NCBI GenBank assembly: GCA_022579005.1
Contig: MU401538.1
Span: 89,268 to 153,267, forward strand
Reading direction: 5' to 3'
Source of the DNA: Poronia punctata
Lineage: Eukaryota > Ascomycota > Sordariomycetes > Xylariales > Xylariaceae
Length of the DNA stretch: 64,000 nucleotides
A model generated the notes under the pieces. That model was given only the letters and a program-made list of their open reading frames with translations, was not told where the DNA came from and did no database searches. The position numbers were made by a program, and so were the translations under genes. Positions 1 to 10,981 of the stretch are shown piece by piece. Numbering within the stretch: position 1 is the stretch's first letter; each line of letters begins with the position of its first letter.

Positions 1-2253
1 TACCGCATCATAATGAGGGAGGTGATTATGTAATTACCTACCTAGCAAAACACCTATGGAACGACGAATTGAAGATTCGGGTCGGACCTCTCCGAGTAAT
101 TGGGAGGGAAAGGAGGAAGGGGACTAGTCCGGGCCAAGCCTCCCCGTAACAAATATTGCCATACAGATTACATAAAGTACCTACTAAGTAGGTATGTAGT
201 TTTTATCGACCGACATCAAACCAATGCACTCGACTAGGTACATATCTATCGGGGAAAGAAACTCCGACTGGTTTAAGGGACTCTGTAGTACTAGCTAGTA
301 GGTAGGTAAGGGATGTTTGCTCCCCTTAGATGCCGATTATCGTACCATTTTACGTCAGAAAAGAAAATAAAATAAAAAATAGATCGTCGTGTGTTATCGA
401 TATCAAGAGGGACAAGGCGTAGATTACATGTAGGTAGGTAGACAAGATAATTTAGTCTAAACCTAGACTAGGTTGATAGATAGATAACCTAGATCAGTCA
501 CGATGCCAGACAGATCAATCAAGGCCGTAAACCAACAAACCTGGGGGGGGGTGTTTGATTAGTTCAGGTACCTTAGCTAGCCATACTAAGCGACGGCCGC
601 GGCCCTTCCCTCGACGCTAATGTGGCCTAAACTCCATGTAGATACGTTATACTAGGGGGCCCAGGTACATGTATTGGGTATGGTAGCTCAAATATGAACC
701 TTTTTATTGTTGTAGGTATTTTACTCGTAATTACATCTCTGCTCTTGAATTTGTTGTTTGGGCTTGATGACTGAGGTAGATTGCGGCGATGTAGTCCAAG
801 TAGGTAACTTAGAATAGACGTCAAGGTAAATACTTGTATGTTATTAACAGTGTCTCGGGCGTAACTTTTAGCCAAGTCTGGACTCTGAGCTGTGCGTTTT
901 CCGCGCGTCTTAGAGGTTACCGTAGACCAAGGCACGTATGTGTCTACTATACTAGGTAGGTAGGTGAGTTAGGTATCCAAACACGACCTGGCATTGATGG
1001 TTTTATATGTCTTTGGTTATATTATGGTCACATGCTTTGTGGGAGTCAAAGTAGGTAGCCCCTCGTTTATAACCTCATATACAAGTAAGTAGGCGTTGAA
1101 GGATCTGGGGATCGAAACATCAAGTACCTCGATTAATCATCTCCAGTGTTCCAGGCTCCTTTTCCTTCTCCCTATTTCCTCTATCTACACCTAACTTTCC
1201 CCTAGTTAATCAACAAGTGCTAATCACCAGAGGCAAGTGCAAATAATGCCTACGCATAGCTACATGTGAACTAGATAGACATAGGTACAGGACAACATAA
1301 AGGGCGAGCTTACATGCTAAAGTTGGGTCAGTCTAGATATGTTGAAACCTCGAAGAATGTCAACCATGTCCGTCGATAAACAAAATAACGTGAGACTAAA
1401 AAGAATGGTTATAACTATATTTTGTCCTTCAAGCTCTCACTTACACTTGAAGAGTTTATCTCCCTACAAGTTCCTTTCACCTTTACCAGGTGATCTGATC
1501 TAATGTGACCATTAGGCAGATAGGTCAAGTAAGCAAGCTGTATTATATTATATTGTTGCATTGGATGCGTCTGTGTGAGTGTCGGCCCGGACATCAGATG
1601 ATCCTTTGCCCGGTTGTGTCGGTTGGCCTCGGCTACATGCTGAAACCCCCCTACACAACAAATGACAAGTATACCTAACCGCGTACCCTAATCCTCCCTA
1701 CCTGTGTAATGTTGCCTTATTATCCGCCCCTCCCAAATCGTCTCGGAGGCGAGTCAGTTCTTCGGATCAGGGCGTTGGTTGTACGATTCTTTTACTTGCC
1801 TACTTTAACTCAATCCATCCGCCCCCCTTTCTCAAGAATATCGATGTACAATGCTCATAGCATAACATGACTGCCGAACCTCTTCTATATCAGATCTACC
1901 CAAGGGAAAGAAACGGAATGTCTTTGGCCAGGTAGGTTAGGTCAGATTGTTGTTGTCCGTTCGAGGGTAGCAATTAGCTTCATCAGCATGCCTACCTTAG
2001 TAAATAGAGTTGTTCGTGACCCCCTCCGGCCTATGGCCTCAGCCTTTCGGCAGTGTTGGACGAGGTTCTCCCCGGGTGGTCTCGAGGGTATCGCTTTTCT
2101 ATTTAAGTTAGGTTGTCTGGTTTGGGGTAGGATATGCTAATAAGTAAGGGCTGCGTGTAGGAGTAGATATATATAGGTATATCCCAAAACTTTTCTATGT
2201 AGAGCGATCTTATCCCCCTTTACCTAGGCACAAAAGGTATAAAAGGTCTTGCA
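1..2253. other. Intergenic, no gene seen
   Basis: No supported gene. The longest reading frame (102 codons, minus strand, 627-935) shows no family resemblance and no splice partners. The stretch contains scattered TAGGTAGG/CCTACC words (for example 297-308 and 950-963) and one copy of the octamer TACTCGTA at 722-729. Confidence 0.6.
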
Positions 2254-2858
2254 TTAAAAGTCCAGGGGGTTAACCACCGTTGCACCGCCCCCTACCTCGG
2301 AGACTCTGAAGAACCTGGCTCCCATATCCTTTGCCTTTGCCTCCAAAGAATCTGTCAAAAGGTTATTATAAAAGACGCGATCGCGGTGGCAAAACACTAG
2401 AGAACTTACCAACACTAGAAGGAAGCACAATGTTTCCAGAAAGGTTCAGTGCCACCAAAACATCCTTAACCCAGGTCCGGCAGGTAAAAGCCTCCCTGTT
2501 TCGAAGCGAAGGCTTGCCATCGGCTGGCACAGACCGGACAACGTCAATGGCACCACGAAGGTTTACCGGCCCGACGTACACAAGGGTGATCAAGGTTAAA
2601 GAGTTGTCTCCTGGATCACCTTGCCTTTCCTGAAATCTCCACGGTCCATCACGATTCAGAGCATGGTATAGGACACAGCCGCCTTTAGCATCTATAAAGA
2701 CTAGGCCCCAGTGCTACCCGGCCCAGAGTGTTAACGAAGAGATCAGTTAAGCTTGGGTTGAAACAGATACCTCGGCTCCTTACATATTCATTAGGTTTGG
2801 GTCGGGAATCGAGGGAAATATAGACCGAGTTTGGCAAGGGGGATCCATTGAGAGGCAT
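2254..2858 (-). CDS. Small fungal hypothetical protein, HWGL/CRTWV family, three exons
   Basis: A complete three-exon gene emerges on splicing: exon 1 2858-2784, exon 2 2713-2410, exon 3 2351-2254, giving 158 residues. Intron 1 is 2714-2783 (GTAAGG donor, TAG acceptor, phase 0). Intron 2 is 2352-2409 (GTAAGT donor, CAG acceptor, phase 1). The order HWGLVF (residues 26-31), YHALNRDGPW (41-50), a beta-rich middle and FTCRTWVKDVL (101-111) fits a widespread fungal family of small proteins usually called hypothetical; I recognise the pattern but cannot name it with certainty. There is no signal peptide or membrane segment. Function is unknown. The conserved His and later Cys resemble a permuted papain-like (LRAT/NlpC-P60) layout, which is inference. 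It sits beside two broken accessory genes, but its own splice sites and frame are intact, so I call it functional. Confidence 0.75.
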
Positions 2859-3366
2859 GGTTGCCTCCCCTTGATGGTTAACTCTGGTATACCGGTACAG
2901 CAAATGGCAGATAAATATGTAGACGAAGTAGAACGTAGAGCAAATATAATCGAATTGAGTCTGTCAATCTGTCACTTTGGCGGTAATAGATGGTTATAGT
3001 TCCTTGTGTCATGTTGGCAAGATGGCCATCTTTGTATGCTTAATCATCATACGTACGAGCCCCTGACCTAACTACATGTACCTTTTGGGCAATAGCAGTC
3101 ACCCAACAGGTAAATACCCATCGACAAACCGTATCCAGGGGCAACGGAGTGTCACGCTCAATGTGGCATGTGCACCCTCCTTACCAATACCTTCCTGGCA
3201 CCTGCCATGAGACATTGGCCCCTTTATGAACAGTGAACATCCAACCCACCAACTTTGGTTAACCTTTGGTATTTCATCACGGCCTTTTTGGCGGATTGGA
3301 AACACTTGGTATCAATCTGTAAGTCTGCAAACTTTGGTTGCAGTTTAAACATTAAAGTGGTTTATA
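2859..3366. other. Intergenic, no gene seen
   Basis: This is the presumed promoter side of the minus-strand gene starting at 2858 and of the HNH-like relic starting at 3367. A 68-codon minus-strand frame (3099-3305) has no recognisable family features. No repeat stands out. Confidence 0.5.
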
Positions 3367-4079
3367 ATGCTGAAACTGGCGCTAGTTGCATCACCCCGGC
3401 AGTCTGCGCAGCCATTGCGCGCCCATGATGCCGCGCACGACTTGGTGGTTAGAAGGGATCAGCGATGCTTTTTGACTCGAAAGAAAGGCTCATTCAACGA
3501 TCCTCTGGTAGTCGTACCCATATTCCCTGATATCGACAAGAGTCTATTACAAGAAAGTGAGGTACGTTGTATCCCACTAGGTTCCCTTATTTGCTAGCTA
3601 GAGTTGTGTTGACGAGCTCATGCAGGCTTTGAACGGGCTACTAGAGGCTTTCCTGAATCCCGAGCTCACAGACTGGATCAAGTCACGGTCAAGTGGGTGC
3701 ATCCACAACAGCACCAAAGACCTATGGCTTCTCCGGAAGTCTGCCGCGGCGGCCTTCTCAGAGGGCTGCTACAAGGTTACACCGATAAACACATTCGTAA
3801 GCACCACATGCACGGTTCCCTGTGGCTGAAGAGCTCTGTGTACACCTGCTGACTGATTTGTAGTATATGGTTCATTCAAACTCTGTGGGAGGGGTATTAA
3901 GTCCACCTTTCAAACATTCGCATATGGTGTCACCCAGTGGCTTGTCTGAATGCAGCATAGAGATGCCTGACCATTCTGCGTTGGAAATCCTGTCATGCTT
4001 TGCGGAACCGATTCGTTGGACCCATGTGGCACGCGCCCTTGCTGTACAACCGCCCGTGTCTCGGACTAGGCAGGGCTTA
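3367..4079 (+). pseudogene. Decayed HNH-endonuclease-domain-like gene
   Basis: Three pieces join through two convincing introns: exon from 3367 to 3561, intron 3562-3625 (GTACGT...CAG, phase 0), exon 3626-3796, intron 3797-3863 (GTAAGC, GCTGAC branch, TAG, phase 0), then an exon from 3864. The product has the outline of fungal HNH proteins of unknown role: a CFLT block, a P-I-F-P segment, and a DLWLLRKSAAAAF block where homologues normally read like NLLLLRxDLHxxFD. The His expected before the I-x-P-F segment reads LVVVPIFP here, and the His of the second block is replaced by Ala/Ser, so the catalytic residues appear lost. There is no clean stop; the frame runs on into the next gene. Start and end are approximate. 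It could be a dead-enzyme gene still expressed, but neighbouring decay favours a pseudogene. Confidence 0.4.
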
Positions 4080-4142
4080 CCCCGGTATGGTCCAAGGGCT
4101 GCTTCACTATTTCCGACGCAGCTACGTTCAACGTTGGCTTCC

Positions 4143-4978
4143 CTCCTATTAAGTGCTTGGCTGCACGTACCCGTTGGAGTTCGTGCGTGTTTCTACCGAG
4201 GCCTGGCTCGACTGGGAGGGATATTGTACGGGCCCTCTGAAAGTTTCAATGTCCAGCGGTTACCATTCGGGATGTATGTCAAGATGCGGCAGAAAATCGG
4301 ACATGGCAGCTTAGCCAATGAGTACCAAGCCCTCAAATTGGTACGGCGATACACGGATATACCTGTTGCTCAACCGCTTGATCTCATTTCGGACAAAGAG
4401 GACTCATATCTGCTGACATCACGGTTACCGGGTCATATGATTGGACCGAGGATGGATGCTTTCACGGACGAGAAAGTTGGTACAATAGGCCAAGACCTGC
4501 AACGGTGCATAAAACAGCTAAGGCTTATACCGAAGCTGGTCCGACGGTCGCTCCCGATTATGCCATTTGCGATACCTTGGGTCAGGGTGTCTATGATGCT
4601 CGCGTCATCGCAAGAGCGCCATACGACGCCGAAAGGGGGGACTATCATGGGCCTTTTGCGAGCGAACGAGACTTTAACGACTACCTCAAATCTCCCCATC
4701 TCCCCGACTTATCTCACCGGGATTCACACGCCATCGTCCTGGCGCATGGAGACATCAATATGCGCAACATCCTCGTCGACGACGATGGGATGCTCTCAGG
4801 TATAGTTGATTGGGAGATGGCAGGCTGGTACCCCGACTATTGGGACTATACCAAAGCACATTACGTCACCAAGAGGCATTGGCGCTGGCGGAAGATGATG
4901 GATGAGGTATTCGACGGTATTGGGGACTTTAGGAAAGAGTTGGAGATTGAGTGGCAGCTGTGGAATTATTGTGATTGA
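4143..4978 (+). pseudogene. APH-family phosphotransferase, frameshifted
   Basis: This belongs to the fungal aminoglycoside-phosphotransferase/choline-kinase-like superfamily (protein-kinase fold). The 5' part (frame of 4143) reads VQRLPFGMYVKM, LANEYQALKLVRRYTDIPVA and SYLLTSRLPGH up to RCIKQLRLIPK. The 3' part (frame of 4553) reads VAPDYAICDTLG, then the catalytic loop LAHGDINMRNIL and the metal-binding IVDWEMAGWYPDYWDYTKAH, ending at a stop at 4976-4978. The two parts are offset by one base, with the break between about 4533 and 4552. No GT-AG pair there is far enough apart to be an intron, so this looks like a single-base deletion or an assembly error. No clear start codon lies near 4143; the open frame merges upstream with the HNH relic. 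Natural substrates of these fungal paralogues are unknown. Family assignment is secure; non-functionality is likely rather than proven. Confidence 0.75.
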
Positions 4979-5528
4979 AATGATCCATTTGAAGCAGTCA
5001 TCGAATTATCTAGAATGCTTGATTCTTAGATCACCTAAACCAGAGAGTCCTGAAATCTAAAACTGTCACAAAACCTCTCTCCTCCAGACTGCATATATAC
5101 GCATAACGTCGCCAAAAGTAAAGCGTATATGTATTTAAGCATATACTCTCCAATAGCCTTGTCATTAACGGGGTGAAACACACATCAGAGGTCCGAAAAC
5201 CTCCCGGGTAGACGCTGTACCTCCACATACAACATATCGGCATGTATTCGTTGCGTGATAATGTCCGCGAGAAGTCGCCGGTCGAAAGTATAAATAACAG
5301 GCAGACTATATTTAAACGAAATAGATTTCTTGTTTTGAAACAACTCATCTTTAACTCACGTCTAAGAGATTCTATCGACTTAAAAAAGTGAAAAACGGAC
5401 GGTTCCGGCAGGAAGAGGTACCAGCTATCTCTCTTTCTAATTACAATCACATCTACAGCCCTAACCTACCGCCTGCGAACAAGGGAACGCCTTGAATATA
5501 AGGAAACGAACTGGGTTCTTAAAGAGTC
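4979..5528. other. Intergenic, no gene seen
   Basis: A 139-codon minus-strand frame (5031-5450) lies here, but its translation has no family resemblance, codon bias or splice partners. The downstream half serves as the promoter of the methyltransferase gene at 5529. Confidence 0.5.
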
Positions 5529-7250
5529 ATGGATGCATCAGACATAAACAGGTCGATCTTCAAGTACGTGCTTTTCCCTACATGTACAGTCCGCGAAGTG
5601 CCCCAGCTCCCGTCCCGGAAGTTTACCCCTCCATACCTTACCCTAGCTACCTTATGATGATATCACATACTATCATCCCCTTGGAAGAAGATTACCCACG
5701 CACGCAGAATATACCTACAGAGTGAGACCTTATTACCTTGAACTAATATTCGCGAAAACAGTCAAGAGGCGGCCGACTACGACAACAAACATAGGAAGCT
5801 CAACGACCGGCTCACGCGGGAGATTCAGGCCAGACTAGACTTCATCGCCGTCGATTGGGTTTCCGATGACGAGGATAGCGACGAGGAAGTCGAAGAGGGT
5901 GGTGAGGGGAATAAGCCGAGAAGAGAGGTCAGGCTATTGGACTATGCTTGCGGGACGGGTATGATTTCTCGGGTGAGTGTTTACCCCCCCTTTTTTTTTC
6001 TTTCTTTTTTTTTCTTTTTTTTTTTTTTCTTTTTTTTTTTTCCACCCTTCATAACGTCTAGTTGGATACATGGTAGATCCAAGTTTTGGTCTCTGCTACT
6101 ATTTCATGGGGGCAATCTAGAGAAAAGCGTTTCGGAGCAACTTGTACAGCTCCCATCTAGATCAGTTGTGGAATACAAGAGCAAGCCCTACAACCTACCT
6201 ACATTGGAGGGCACATATAGCTATTATTGGTAAAAGGTCACTGCTAACCGAGCATCTAGGCCCTTGCCCCTTATACGACCCAGTGTGTTGGCATGGATAT
6301 ATCCGAGAATATGGTTGCCGCATATAATGCTCGTGCAGAGATGCAGGTAAAGTCCCCTCCTCACCCTTCCCTCGCCCCCTTTTCTTTTTATTGCCATTAG
6401 AAACGAAAAAGTCCCATCCCATCATCTGTAACTTATGATGTTATTATTATATCCCACATATGCTTTACTTCACTTCATCCATCTTCACGTCAAGTATTAA
6501 TGCTGATCTCCAATAACACAGGGTCTCTCGCGCAGTGAAATGCACGCCATAGTCGGAGATCTTGCCTCTCCCACCGTCAGCGACGATCTCATGTCTGAAG
6601 ACCTCTCCAACTTCGACATTGCCGTCGTTGGTGGTGGCTTTCATCACTTTGGCGACCCGGAGCTCGCTGCGAAACGACGTAAGATTTTCTCCATCCCCTA
6701 ACTCTTGTCTTGTCCACTTCTCTTTTCCCCCTATATACAAGATTTCCTTTCCTTTTCTTTTCGCTACTCTACCCTTTCCTGATCTAGACAGAACTCCCTA
6801 CCTTTAATCCGTACACCATGGATATTTATCTAACAAGAGAAATAAATAAAAGTGGTAGAAAGACTCAAACCAGGCGGCGTCCTCTTAGTCTGGGACTTTT
6901 TACCTCATGGTCCACCACCATCATCATCATCATCATCACATGGCCACGAGCACGAGCACGGCCATAGTCATAACCACCATCACCACAACAACAGTCAGAG
7001 CAACGTCTTCCACTCGGTAATGCACCACGGTTTCAGCAAAGAGCGTATCCGCGAGATTTTCATCTCTGCCGGTGCCGGGACTGATTATGCTCTCGAGGTC
7101 GTTGGGGGAGGGCTTGCTTTTGCTTCCGGACACGGACACGGACATGAAGAAGGGTTGAGGGAGGTGGTTGATCAGAGTGAGAAGGAGAGTGGGGAGAATA
7201 GGGGATTTCGTAGGGAAGTCTTCTTTGCTAGGGGGACGAAGGCTCTCTAG
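5529..7250 (+). CDS. Class I SAM-dependent methyltransferase with His-rich insert
   Basis: Five exons: 5529-5563, 5762-5972, 6260-6346, 6522-6678 and 6853-7250, giving 295 residues. Introns have GTACGT, GTGAGT, GTAAAG and GTAAGA donors and acceptors ending in AG; frames join exactly. The N-terminus INRSIFNQEAADYDNKHRKL is the usual lead-in of fungal small-molecule/ubiquinone-type methyltransferases. Motif I is LLDYACGTGMISR, followed by CVGMDISENMV (acidic ribose-binding residue), a motif IV-like region DIAVVGGGFHHF and KPGGVLLVWDF. Residues 193-210 form a His-rich insert (HGHEHEHGHSHNHHHHNN) after a Ser run, which could bind metal or simply be low complexity. The C-terminus is the typical FFARGTK ending. 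The substrate cannot be told from sequence. It is likely cytosolic, as no targeting signal is visible. The gene converges with the phosphatase gene downstream. Confidence 0.9.
5991..6041 (+). repeat. T-rich homopolymer tract in methyltransferase intron 2
   Basis: About 50 bases of nearly pure T interrupted by single C residues lie inside the second intron (5973-6259), which at 287 nt is the longest of this gene. A GCTAAC branch site follows at 6243-6248. Confidence 0.9.
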
Positions 7251-7666
7251 GGTGGGGAAATGAAAGTAAATGGGGGGTTTGCCTAGTGTGGTTTAAGATA
7301 ATGATTGGGAAGACCATTGCACTTTGGGAGAATATTCATCTTTCTAGTCTGTATTTATCTATTTGTTACACTTTGCGCCTCGTTGATGAACCCAGACTTA
7401 GTCGACCACCGTCAACGTACATTTAATACCCAGGCAAAATAGGAGACTTGATGTTTATAAAGCTTAGAATTATAGTGCGTAATGGGCGCATTTATGCCAG
7501 GGGGGGACGGTTTGTCCTTTAAGCAGAGTTAAGCAAGCCAGGCACTATATCAAGTTTTCAGTTTTAAAAAACACGAAGAGTCCTCGGAACCGACAGCCCC
7601 TTTTCCTATCTCATCTATATTATGATTGCATAACCGACACGTCTATATTCAAGAAGCCCGGGTACT
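7251..7666. other. 3' region shared by two convergent genes
   Basis: This is the region between the stop codons of the methyltransferase (plus) and the histidine phosphatase (minus). It should hold both polyadenylation regions. No coding signal is seen. Confidence 0.6.
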
Positions 7667-9076
7667 CTAATTCTCTCCGATGATGAAAGCACCGCCTAGT
7701 AAGATGGCAGGCTCGTCAATATTATGATGTTCGTAACTAGAATGAAAGAAGAGATGTTAGTCGACATGTAACGGCTGGCTTATTGAACGGTTATACTAGG
7801 TAGTTTTCCCCCCCTCGCCTAACAAGGTCACAGTAGGACAGGGGCACATCGCCGGTCTGTATATACCCATAGAAATAGGACAGGACAACTCACCTCAATG
7901 TCCCAACACCACCAGCCTCCAACAAAAACGTCGGTCCGTCAGGCAACGCCTTCCGAACCCAACGCATGGCGAACGCGCGGAGGATGTGACCATGAGCAAC
8001 GATCAAGACGTCTCCGTGCGGGGGGGTTCCTTTGGGTTTTCCGATAACGGGACTGTGATATTTGGTCTGTATCTCCTCGATTAAAGCGTCGACACGTTTC
8101 GTCACGTCCTCGGGACTCCTAGATTACAAGTATTTGTTATTTATGGATCCTTTTTTCCTCCTTCTTCTCGATCGAACCTTGGTTTTGTGATAGTGAGAAG
8201 TATCGATTTATACGCACAAGATAAACACTACAGAAGGAAGCCAACATTGAAATTAAAAAACAAAAATAAAGAGAGACGACAAGACTTACTCCCCACCCTC
8301 ACACCCATCTCTCCAGATATCCCAATCACGATTGAGCCCCTGCTTCTCGCGGATGTCGCGAATCTCGGGGCTCGTGATCCCCTCGTAGTCGCCGTAATCC
8401 CACTCGCGGATATTCTCAGTCACCTCGACGCGAGCGGTACACCCGTCACAGACAGGTTTTTCTGTCGGTTTCTCGCCGTGTTGTTTCCACGGTAAGGGGT
8501 CCTTGATGTCCAGGTTCAGCAGCTCGAATGTGCGTTGGGCGCGCTTTCGTGGTGAGACGTAGCTGTTTTCGAATGGTTAGTAATGTGAATTGGCCTTTTT
8601 TTTTTTTTTTTCTTTTTTTTTTTTTGCTGCGTGTGTGCGGCTTTATGATATAATAAGTAAAAAGTATCATGGCTACTTTTGGAGGGGGGGGAAGAGATGA
8701 AGTTGAAGGCATGTATAATGGCTTGTCTAAGCGCATCCGTAAATAAAGTTTTATCATGATAGAACTGATTGCATGCTGTTGCCTTCCCTTCCCTTCCCTT
8801 CCCTTCTCCATGTGATAAACCCACGCAACCGTCGCCCCAGGTTAAATAATAATAAAGCGCAATATATATATATATATAAAGGAAAAACCTTACTTACATA
8901 TGTGAGAGTTGTTTCGGGACAATCAACCGATCATTACCAACAAGAGCACGACCAGTCGCCTTGATGCGTTTCTCCCCATTAGCCGTGAGGGGAATATCCG
9001 TGAGACCGGTATGTCTCCCATTCAACGACCATTCCGTCTCGCCGTGACGAACGAGAAATACGCGGGGAGTAGTCAT
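7667..9076 (-). CDS. SHB17: Sedoheptulose-1,7-bisphosphatase-like histidine phosphatase
   Basis: Four exons: 9076-8898, 8562-8290, 8118-7894 and 7736-7667, giving 248 residues. An in-frame Met at 9091 would add five; I chose 9076 because homologues begin just before the [12 protein letters not shown] block. Histidine-phosphatase features: LVRHGETEW with the phosphate-accepting His, [13 protein letters not shown], the acidic [31 protein letters not shown] with the second catalytic His, and [12 protein letters not shown] near the C-terminus. The last four match budding-yeast Shb17, which hydrolyses sedoheptulose 1,7-bisphosphate to feed the non-oxidative pentose phosphate pathway (riboneogenesis). 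The protein is likely cytosolic. Intron 1 (8563-8897) is long and full of simple repeats. The SHB17 identity rests on remembered similarity; a different sugar-phosphate or acid phosphatase activity is the alternative. Confidence 0.88.
8596..8879. repeat. Simple repeats inside phosphatase intron 1
   Basis: This holds a T tract (8596-8625), a CCCTT pentamer run (about 8783-8805) and a TA run (8862-8878). All lie within the 335-nt first intron of the phosphatase gene. Confidence 0.85.
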
Positions 9077-10497
9077 TGTTGCTTCAAACACCCCCCAAAC
9101 GAACTATACAACCTTTTTTTTTCTTCTTCTTTTATTTCTTTTGCCTGCCGCAGTTTCGCGAGGTGTTCACCTTGGGTTACGTTACGTAAACCTGGGCACT
9201 TGAAAACGCAATCTGGAGCAGGTTTGCGCCTGTACATAATACTTTAACTTCTCTTTCTTAACCCGGTCCCCACCGTTCCACCACGATCTGTAAGCGGCTT
9301 TGTAAGTGCAACGTCGACCAATAGCCGCGGGGGGCGGGGGACTAGATAGGGTCTATCGACCTCTAAAACCAAACACTATAATTCCCGAACAATAGATGGT
9401 AGGAAAACAGACAGAACCCAAAGCTTGAGAAGTTGTAAGTTAGGTAGTTGGGATTTATGTACAGTATAAAGAAGTAAGTATTGCCGCCCCGGAAAGCGCG
9501 GGCGCTATAATTATACGAATATATCTATTCCCGCCGACCTTTCCTTCTGCCCAATTACGTCACCTAAACATAAGTAAATCTTTGAGCTAGGTAGATGAGT
9601 AGTATAACCGGTTGTATATATCTGGGAGCTATAATTGAAAAAACTAATCAAAATCTAGATACCTAGGTAGTAGATAATCAAACACCAAAGATAAAACCCG
9701 GCGGAAACATCCTTCCTACCGTACGTCGCCGTCCGCCATGACGAAGTACGTACCTGTCCTGGTAACAAGCGTGGACGCGCGGGCGCGGGAGCCCCACACT
9801 ACCTAGCTCCTGTAGTACAACGCAGTGGAATTCAGGGCGGAGTCCCACATGCTAAGGTTCGCAGCTAGAAAGAAACACTGGCCAGCCGCCCATCGGAAAG
9901 TGCAAATAGCAATTTCTCCAGCTTTTTTTTGTTCCGACCGAACATCACGACAATCGACAACCACGAGACCAATAATCAACCCCGTAATTTATGTTATTAG
10001 CAAGCTTGGATAATTCTTTAATTCTCACGTCGATAACCAGGAAACGTGAACAAAGAAAAAAGAAGAAAAAACGAGAGAACCCTGTCATCTCCGCCGTTCC
10101 GAATCCAGTTGCCGATTCTTTCGATTTCCGATACTGATTTGATACCATCGCGAGCGTTAGCGTTAACGTTAACGTTAACGATTCGAGGGCCGACAACACA
10201 AACCATTGACCGGGTCCAATAGCGAGACCCATCATAGAAACCTATACGCTCGAAAATCAATTTCAAGCAAAAACAAAAGTAGTGCGCCGAGGAAAAGAGA
10301 AAGAAAGAAAAAAGAGTGACAAGGCGAGCATACTGTATTGTGTTGGAGGGAAATATCGTATCGGGACCGATTCATTCATCCATCGGCATCCATCCATCCG
10401 CCTTCCCAATATCTACGGTCCCCGACACCCGATTAGGATCGAATATACCGAAAAGAAAGAAAGAACAAAAACGACCAAACGACCGAAATCCCCCACA
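9077..10497. promoter_or_regulatory. Divergent promoter region of phosphatase and small TM protein
   Basis: About 1.4 kb separates two divergent start codons. It contains T/CT-rich leader-like sequence near 9110-9140, a G-rich run near 9330 and a GTTAAC tandem repeat at 10155-10180. No reading frame with family features is seen. The last 200 bases are purine-rich and happen to be open in frame with the gene starting at 10498. Confidence 0.5.
10155..10180. repeat. GTTAAC palindromic hexamer tandem repeat
   Basis: About four tandem copies of CGTTAA/GTTAAC, a self-complementary hexamer, lie in the divergent promoter region. The first copy is degenerate (CGTTAG). Confidence 0.85.
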
Positions 10498-10981
10498 ATG
10501 TCATCTTTCCGCACACAACCCCCTCCCCCTCCCACAACCACAAGCACGCCCCGTCCGCCCCGTCCCGCCCGACGACCTTCCTTACCAAAACCAGAAGCTC
10601 CCCGCCGACCATGGACCACGCCCAAACGCCTAATATGGACAGGGGCATTCGCAGCCGTGACAATAGTCGGCGCCATCTACGGAGCCGGTCTGAAGACGCA
10701 ACAAGAGTACAAGACCGTATGTGTAGCAGCTGTCCTTTCCACACTGCATACTACATCTCGTCCTTTCTAGCTAACCCCCCCCCCCCCCGGACGAAAAGGA
10801 AAAGAAGAAATTCATCGAGACCCCTCCCGAAGAGCGCATACGCACGCTCGAGGAACGGCGCGCCGCCCTCGTCACTACGAAACGCCCGCTTGAGAAGAAG
10901 CTGGGGGAGCTGCGGTTACGGGTCCAGGAGCAGGAGAAGAAGACTCGGGATAATGGACATGGGGGATTATCTAAGCCGTGA
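10498..10981 (+). CDS. Small single-pass membrane protein, conserved fungal hypothetical
   Basis: Two exons, 10498-10716 and 10799-10981, give 133 residues. The intron 10717-10798 has a GTATGT donor, a GCTAAC branch site at 10769-10774 directly followed by a C run, and an AAG acceptor (phase 0). The N-terminal 40 residues are Pro/Arg-rich (MSSFRTQPPPPPTTT onward). One hydrophobic segment, LIWTGAFAAVTIVGAIYGAG (about 44-63), is a likely transmembrane helix. A charged helical tail with EERIRTLEERRAALV and LEKKLGELRLRVQEQEKK predicts a short coiled coil. A basic N-terminus, one TM helix and a coiled-coil tail suggest a small organelle (perhaps mitochondrial inner membrane) protein, but I cannot name a function. 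The frame is open upstream to 10282; I reject that start because the sequence there looks like a 5' leader. Confidence 0.72.

Noticed and set aside
2239..2292. Minus-strand sequence resembling the 5' half of a tRNA (D-arm-like GGTGCAACGGTGGTTAA, then CTGGACTTTTAA)
   Set aside because: No acceptor or T arm follows, and the stretch is fully explained as the last coding exon of the 2254-2858 gene (ATVVNPLDF then stop).
5031..5450. 139-codon minus-strand reading frame
   Set aside because: No family features, odd composition rich in Cys/Tyr/Arg, no splice partners; compatible with chance.
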